Virus record (IMG/VR): IMGVR_UViG_3300020183_000040
Span: 1-64,000 of that record
Strand: one strand, 5' to 3'
From: a virus
Length of the DNA: 64,000 bases
The notes beneath the pieces are model-generated. The model was not told the DNA's origin. It saw nothing but the letters and a program-made list of their open reading frames with translations, and did no database searches. Shown in pieces: positions 60,960 to 64,000 of this stretch. Every line of letters begins with the position of its first letter. Position 1 is the stretch's first letter. A program made the position numbers and the translations under genes.

Positions 60960-61616
60960 ATGGCATCTAGTTCTATCGACGCTTTCAAAGCTAGTGTAAA
61001 GAGCGACTTCGCAAGACCCAACTTGTTTGTAGTCGATCTTGCTTTCCCTGGTGCATTGAAGCTAGGAGGAGACGGTGGAGCAACCGCTTCTTCTCAACTT
61101 ACCGCACTTGGTCAATTCACCGTTCGTGCAGCAAACCTCCCATCATCTCAGATGGGAGTTATCGAAGTGCCCTACAGAGGTCGTGTTCTAAAAATTGCGG
61201 GTGACCGTACATTTGAACCATGGACTGTTACTATTATGAACGATACCAACTTCTCACTGCGTAGTGCAATGGAAGCGTGGTTCTCAGCAGTCCAAGCATA
61301 TAATGAAAACTATACCTCACTTGGTACTCTCGGTGATGCATCTGACCAGACTGGTTATTTTGCAGACATGTCTGTAACACAACTATCGCGTGATGCAACA
61401 GAAGGTGGATCTTCGTCTGCCTCAGGTACTTCCGATAAGACGCCTAAGGCGCTTAGGAAGTATAACTTCGTCAACGTATTCCCAAGCAACATTTCTGCTA
61501 TCGATCTTGATTTCGGTAGCAATGACGCAATCGAAGAATTCACTGTTGAACTACAAGTTCAATACTGGACTCCTGCCGTAACTGGCAAAGATTCTGGCAA
61601 CAAAACTGGTTCATAA
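60960..61616 (+). CDS. 19: Tail tube protein gp19
   Basis: gp19 is the tube subunit. It reads DAFKASVKSDFARPNLFVVDLAFPG, QFTVRAANLPSSQMGVIEVPYRGR and KIAGDRTFEPWTVTIMNDTNF, all close to the T4 gp19 pattern. At 218 aa it is longer than T4 gp19 (163); extra residues include a Gly/Ser-rich loop (EGGSSSASGTSDK) and the C-terminus. The order 18-19-20 is as in T4. Confidence 0.95.
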   Translation: MASSSIDAFKASVKSDFARPNLFVVDLAFPGALKLGGDGGATASSQLTALGQFTVRAANLPSSQMGVIEVPYRGRVLKIAGDRTFEPWTVTIMNDTNFSLRSAMEAWFSAVQAYNENYTSLGTLGDASDQTGYFADMSVTQLSRDATEGGSSSASGTSDKTPKALRKYNFVNVFPSNISAIDLDFGSNDAIEEFTVELQVQYWTPAVTGKDSGNKTGS

Positions 61617-61630
61617 GGTTTTTGATGTCG

Positions 61631-61638
61631 TATAAATA
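61631..61638 (+). promoter_or_regulatory. T4-type late promoter
   Basis: An exact TATAAATA 23 bases before the gp20 ATG. It is followed only about 60 bases later by a terminator-like hairpin inside gp20. Confidence 0.8.
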
Positions 61639-61661
61639 AAATTGGGATTTGAATTGATATA

Positions 61662-63314
61662 ATGTCTCAACTCTTTGGATTTTCTATCGAAAGAGCAAAG
61701 AAGGTCCCCAAAGGACCTTCTTTTGTTCAGAAAGATAACCTCGATGGCACAATGCCAGTCGTAGGTGGTGGTTATTATGGTTATGCAGTTGACTTTGATG
61801 CAACTGTCACTAATGATTGGGAACTAATTTCTCGTTATAGAGAAATGATTCTTCAACCAGAATGTGATAGTGCAGTTGATGATATTGTAAATGAAACAAT
61901 TTGTGGTAATTTTGATGATGTTCCTATTGAAATTGAACTGAGTAATCTCAAAGTATCAGATAAAATCAAGAAATTGATTAGAGAAGAATTTGATGAGATT
62001 ATTCGTTTACTAGATTTTGAAAATAGATCATACGAAATTTTTCGTAGATGGTATGTTGATGGACGACTTTTCTTCCATAAGGTTATTGATCCAAAAAATC
62101 CTTCTGGTGGTATTATCGAACTTAGATATGTCGATCCAAGAAAAATTAGAAAAGTAAAAGAAGTAGAAAACAAACCAGTCGAAAGAGCTGCTGGTATAGA
62201 CGAAGCTCTTTCTCAAAAATCGGTTGAGTATTACATCTACCATCCGAAAGGTTTGAAAGCAATGAGTAATATCGGGCAAGGTGCTGGGCAACAGCAAGGA
62301 TTGAGAATTGCTTCCGATTCTATTTGCTACGTGCATTCTGGTATCATGGATTTGAATAAAAACATGGTGCTTTCACATTTACATAAAGCAATCAAGTCTG
62401 TAAATCAACTCCGCATGATTGAAGACTCTCTTGTAATTTACCGTTTGTCTCGTGCTCCAGAAAGAAGAATTTTCTACATTGATGTGGGTAATCTACCTAA
62501 GCAAAAAGCAGAACAATATCTGCGTGAAGTTATGGGTAGATATCGTAATAAGCTGGTTTATGATGCACAAACTGGCGAAATCAGAGATGATAAAAAGTTC
62601 ATGTCGATGCTTGAAGACTTTTGGCTTCCTCGTCGTGAGGGTGGTAGAGGAACGGAAATTACTACTCTCCCTGGCGGGCAAAATCTGGGTGAATTGGAAG
62701 ATGTCAAATACTTCCAAAAGAAACTCTATAAAGCATTGAATGTTCCTGAGTCAAGGATGGAAACAGAACAAACATTCAACATTGGTCGTGCTGCTGAAAT
62801 CACTCGTGATGAAGTAAAATTTCAAAAATTTGTTGCAAGACTTCGTAAAAGATTCTCGGAACTTTTTACTGATATCCTGAAGACTCAACTAGTTTTGAAA
62901 GGTATTATCTCCATTGAAGAATGGGATCAAATAAAAGAGCATATTCAATATGATTATGTTGCTGACAATTACTTTACAGAACTCAAGGAAATTGAAATTA
63001 CTAATGAAAGAATGAATATGGTAAACACCATGGATCCTTTTGTTGGTAAGTATTTTTCAATTGAGTATATTCGTCGTCAAGTTCTAAAACAAACTGATAG
63101 ACAGATACTGGAAATTGATGAACAAATTGAATCTGAAATGCAAGATGGACTTATCCAAGATCCAAATGCAATGGATCCAACAATGATGGGTGGGGCACCA
63201 CCTGCTGATCCAGGTGCAGCAGTAGATCCATCAAACCCTGCTGGCGGAGATGAACAATCTTTATTCTCCAAAGCAGATATTGATGCAGAAGATAAGAAAA
63301 TTTCTAAATTCTAA
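61662..63314 (+). CDS. 20: Portal protein gp20
   Basis: gp20 forms the dodecameric portal that starts head assembly and docks the terminase. The centre (IYRLSRAPERRIFYIDVGNLPKQKAEQYL, YRNKLVYDAQTGEIRDD, FWLPRREGGRGTEITTLPGGQNLGE) is the most conserved region of the T4-like portal and the usual target of cyanophage g20 surveys. It is 550 aa, against 524 in T4. The C-terminus is Pro/Ala/Gly-rich and acidic. It lies just before a gp67-like gene. Confidence 0.96.
   Translation: MSQLFGFSIERAKKVPKGPSFVQKDNLDGTMPVVGGGYYGYAVDFDATVTNDWELISRYREMILQPECDSAVDDIVNETICGNFDDVPIEIELSNLKVSDKIKKLIREEFDEIIRLLDFENRSYEIFRRWYVDGRLFFHKVIDPKNPSGGIIELRYVDPRKIRKVKEVENKPVERAAGIDEALSQKSVEYYIYHPKGLKAMSNIGQGAGQQQGLRIASDSICYVHSGIMDLNKNMVLSHLHKAIKSVNQLRMIEDSLVIYRLSRAPERRIFYIDVGNLPKQKAEQYLREVMGRYRNKLVYDAQTGEIRDDKKFMSMLEDFWLPRREGGRGTEITTLPGGQNLGELEDVKYFQKKLYKALNVPESRMETEQTFNIGRAAEITRDEVKFQKFVARLRKRFSELFTDILKTQLVLKGIISIEEWDQIKEHIQYDYVADNYFTELKEIEITNERMNMVNTMDPFVGKYFSIEYIRRQVLKQTDRQILEIDEQIESEMQDGLIQDPNAMDPTMMGGAPPADPGAAVDPSNPAGGDEQSLFSKADIDAEDKKISKF
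61697..61724 (+). terminator. Terminator-like perfect hairpin inside the start of gp20
   Basis: AAAGAAGGTCC (61697-61707) pairs perfectly with GGACCTTCTTT (61713-61723) around a 5-base loop CCAAA, followed by another T. It lies 36 bases into gp20 and encodes KKVPKGPSF. It has the shape of an intrinsic terminator or attenuator, but translation would normally open it. Confidence 0.5.
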
Positions 63315-63339
63315 ATAGTATATACGGAGTGACGTAATT

Positions 63340-63651
63340 ATGTCTAAAAGTGCTAGTGAAATAGTTGATCAAATTTTTTCTGGAGATAAAGTTTCTGCAT
63401 TAGATTCAATTGATAGTGCGTTACAATCTCGGGCATATGACTTGATTCAGCAAACAAAACATGAATTTGCTAAGCAATGGGGTTTTGAACTTGATCAAAC
63501 TGGTCAAGCAGTTGCTGATGAACTTGAAGATACTTTGCCTGATGGTACGGATGCTCCTCAAGATTATGAATTTGATGGTCGAATGCCCCATGAAGCCCCA
63601 GATGATGAAGTAACACCAGAAGAGGAAAACGAAAATGAAACTGATCTCTGA
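63340..63651 (+). CDS. 67: Prohead core protein, gp67-like
   Basis: 103 aa, with SKSASEIVDQIFSGDKVSALDSIDSAL at the start and a strongly acidic end (APDDEVTPEEENENETDL). Its position between gp20 and gp21 and its acidic, helical character match T4 gp67, a scaffold-core component degraded by gp21. T4 gp67 has 80 aa. Sequence similarity is low, so the name rests on context. It overlaps gp21 by 17 bases. Confidence 0.65.
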   Translation: MSKSASEIVDQIFSGDKVSALDSIDSALQSRAYDLIQQTKHEFAKQWGFELDQTGQAVADELEDTLPDGTDAPQDYEFDGRMPHEAPDDEVTPEEENENETDL

Positions 63652-64000
63652 GCAAATTGTAGACGTAAAATTTATTGCCGAAGAAGTAGAAGGTAAAAAA
63701 AATTACTTCATCGAAGGTATTTTTCTACAAGGAGAAATCAAGAATCGTAATGGAAGACTGTATCCAATGAGTGTTTTGGATAGAGAAGTTGCTAAATATG
63801 ATGAAAACTTTATCCAGAGTGGTCGCGCCCTTGGCGAACTTGGTCACCCTGATGGTCCATCTTTGAACCTAGATAGAGTTTCACACAAAATTATGCACCT
63901 CAAAAAAGAGGGAACCAACTATGTTGGTAGAGCAAAAATTTTGGCAACTCCCATGGGACAAATTGCAAAGAATCTTCTAGACGAAGGTATCAAACTTGGA
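63635..64000 (+). CDS. 21: Prohead core protease gp21, N-terminal part (runs off the window)
   Basis: gp21 is the serine protease that matures the prohead, cutting scaffold, capsid and internal proteins. 122 residues are visible: NYFIEGIFLQGEIKNRNGRLYP and GRALGELGHPDGPSLNLDRVSH, in which His71 of GELGHPD is the likely catalytic histidine of the family. The serine and rest of the triad lie beyond the edge. The ATG at 63635 lies inside the gp67-like gene. Confidence 0.93.
   Translation, partial: MKLISEQIVDVKFIAEEVEGKKNYFIEGIFLQGEIKNRNGRLYPMSVLDREVAKYDENFIQSGRALGELGHPDGPSLNLDRVSHKIMHLKKEGTNYVGRAKILATPMGQIAKNLLDEGIKLG

Noticed and set aside
61443-61457. Short CCTAAG/CTTAGG hairpin in gp19
   Set aside because: A six-base stem without T-run within a conserved coding segment; most likely chance.
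1-64000. tRNA genes, integrase, insertion sequences or attachment sites
   Set aside because: No cloverleaf-like segment, transposase or recombinase frame, or flanking direct repeats were seen on either strand.

Overview
The window is a gapless, all-plus-strand stretch of a T4-like myovirus genome. The best fit is a cyanophage of the Kyanoviridae type or a close marine/freshwater relative. Evidence: the T4 head-neck-tail block gp13-gp14-gp15-gp16-(small genes)-gp17-gp18-gp19-gp20-gp67-like-gp21 is present in T4 order; gp25-gp6 and gp8 are recognisable; T4-type late promoters (TATAAATA) precede several structural genes; and the structural proteins carry modules I associate with cyanophages (YHYH domains, GSGY repeats, tail proteins beginning like 'LNTGSVPNDGTGDSLR', DUF4815, an Mtd-like fibre N-terminus). 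No host gene, tRNA, integrase, CRISPR array or photosynthesis gene is visible.

Layout. (1) 1-3390 is a block of small, mostly unrecognised genes, more GC-rich at its left end. It is driven by sigma70-type promoters, two of which share a duplicated dyad-plus-promoter cassette, and it also holds clusters of DnaA-box-like 9-mers. (2) 3377-7395 encodes a 1024-aa modular virion protein, a PAAR-like candidate spike tip and two tiny proteins. (3) 7395-9982 is gp25 and gp6. (4) 9997-28518 is one uninterrupted 6173-aa protein, in the position where a gp7-like wedge protein might be expected, built from many repeated and carbohydrate-binding-like modules. (5) 28542-34290 holds three virion proteins with YHYH and cupredoxin-like domains. 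(6) 34326-43593 is gp8, a 2423-aa DUF4815-type baseplate protein and two small coiled-coil proteins, closed by a strong terminator. (7) 43675-50169 is a 2164-aa tail fibre. (8) 50174-54974 is gp13, gp14, gp15, gp16, a 91-aa protein and a 433-aa protein with three capsid-targeting-like motifs. (9) 55084-56909 is a cassette of nine very small overlapping genes (several membrane proteins, a Cys-rich protein, a very basic peptide and a thermonuclease-like protein) lying between the terminase subunits. (10) 56917-64000 is gp17, gp18 (sheath), gp19 (tube), gp20 (portal), a gp67-like core protein and the start of gp21 (prohead protease), which runs off the window.

Together these genes make the baseplate, fibres, neck, tail and head-assembly machinery and the DNA-packaging motor. 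Points that stand out are the giant protein, a cupredoxin domain nested inside a YHYH domain, the spread of the same small beta modules through conserved baseplate and neck proteins, the candidate gp21-processed internal polyprotein, and the membrane/nuclease micro-cassette between gp16 and gp17. All assignments come from reading the sequence and remembered family features; no database search was run.
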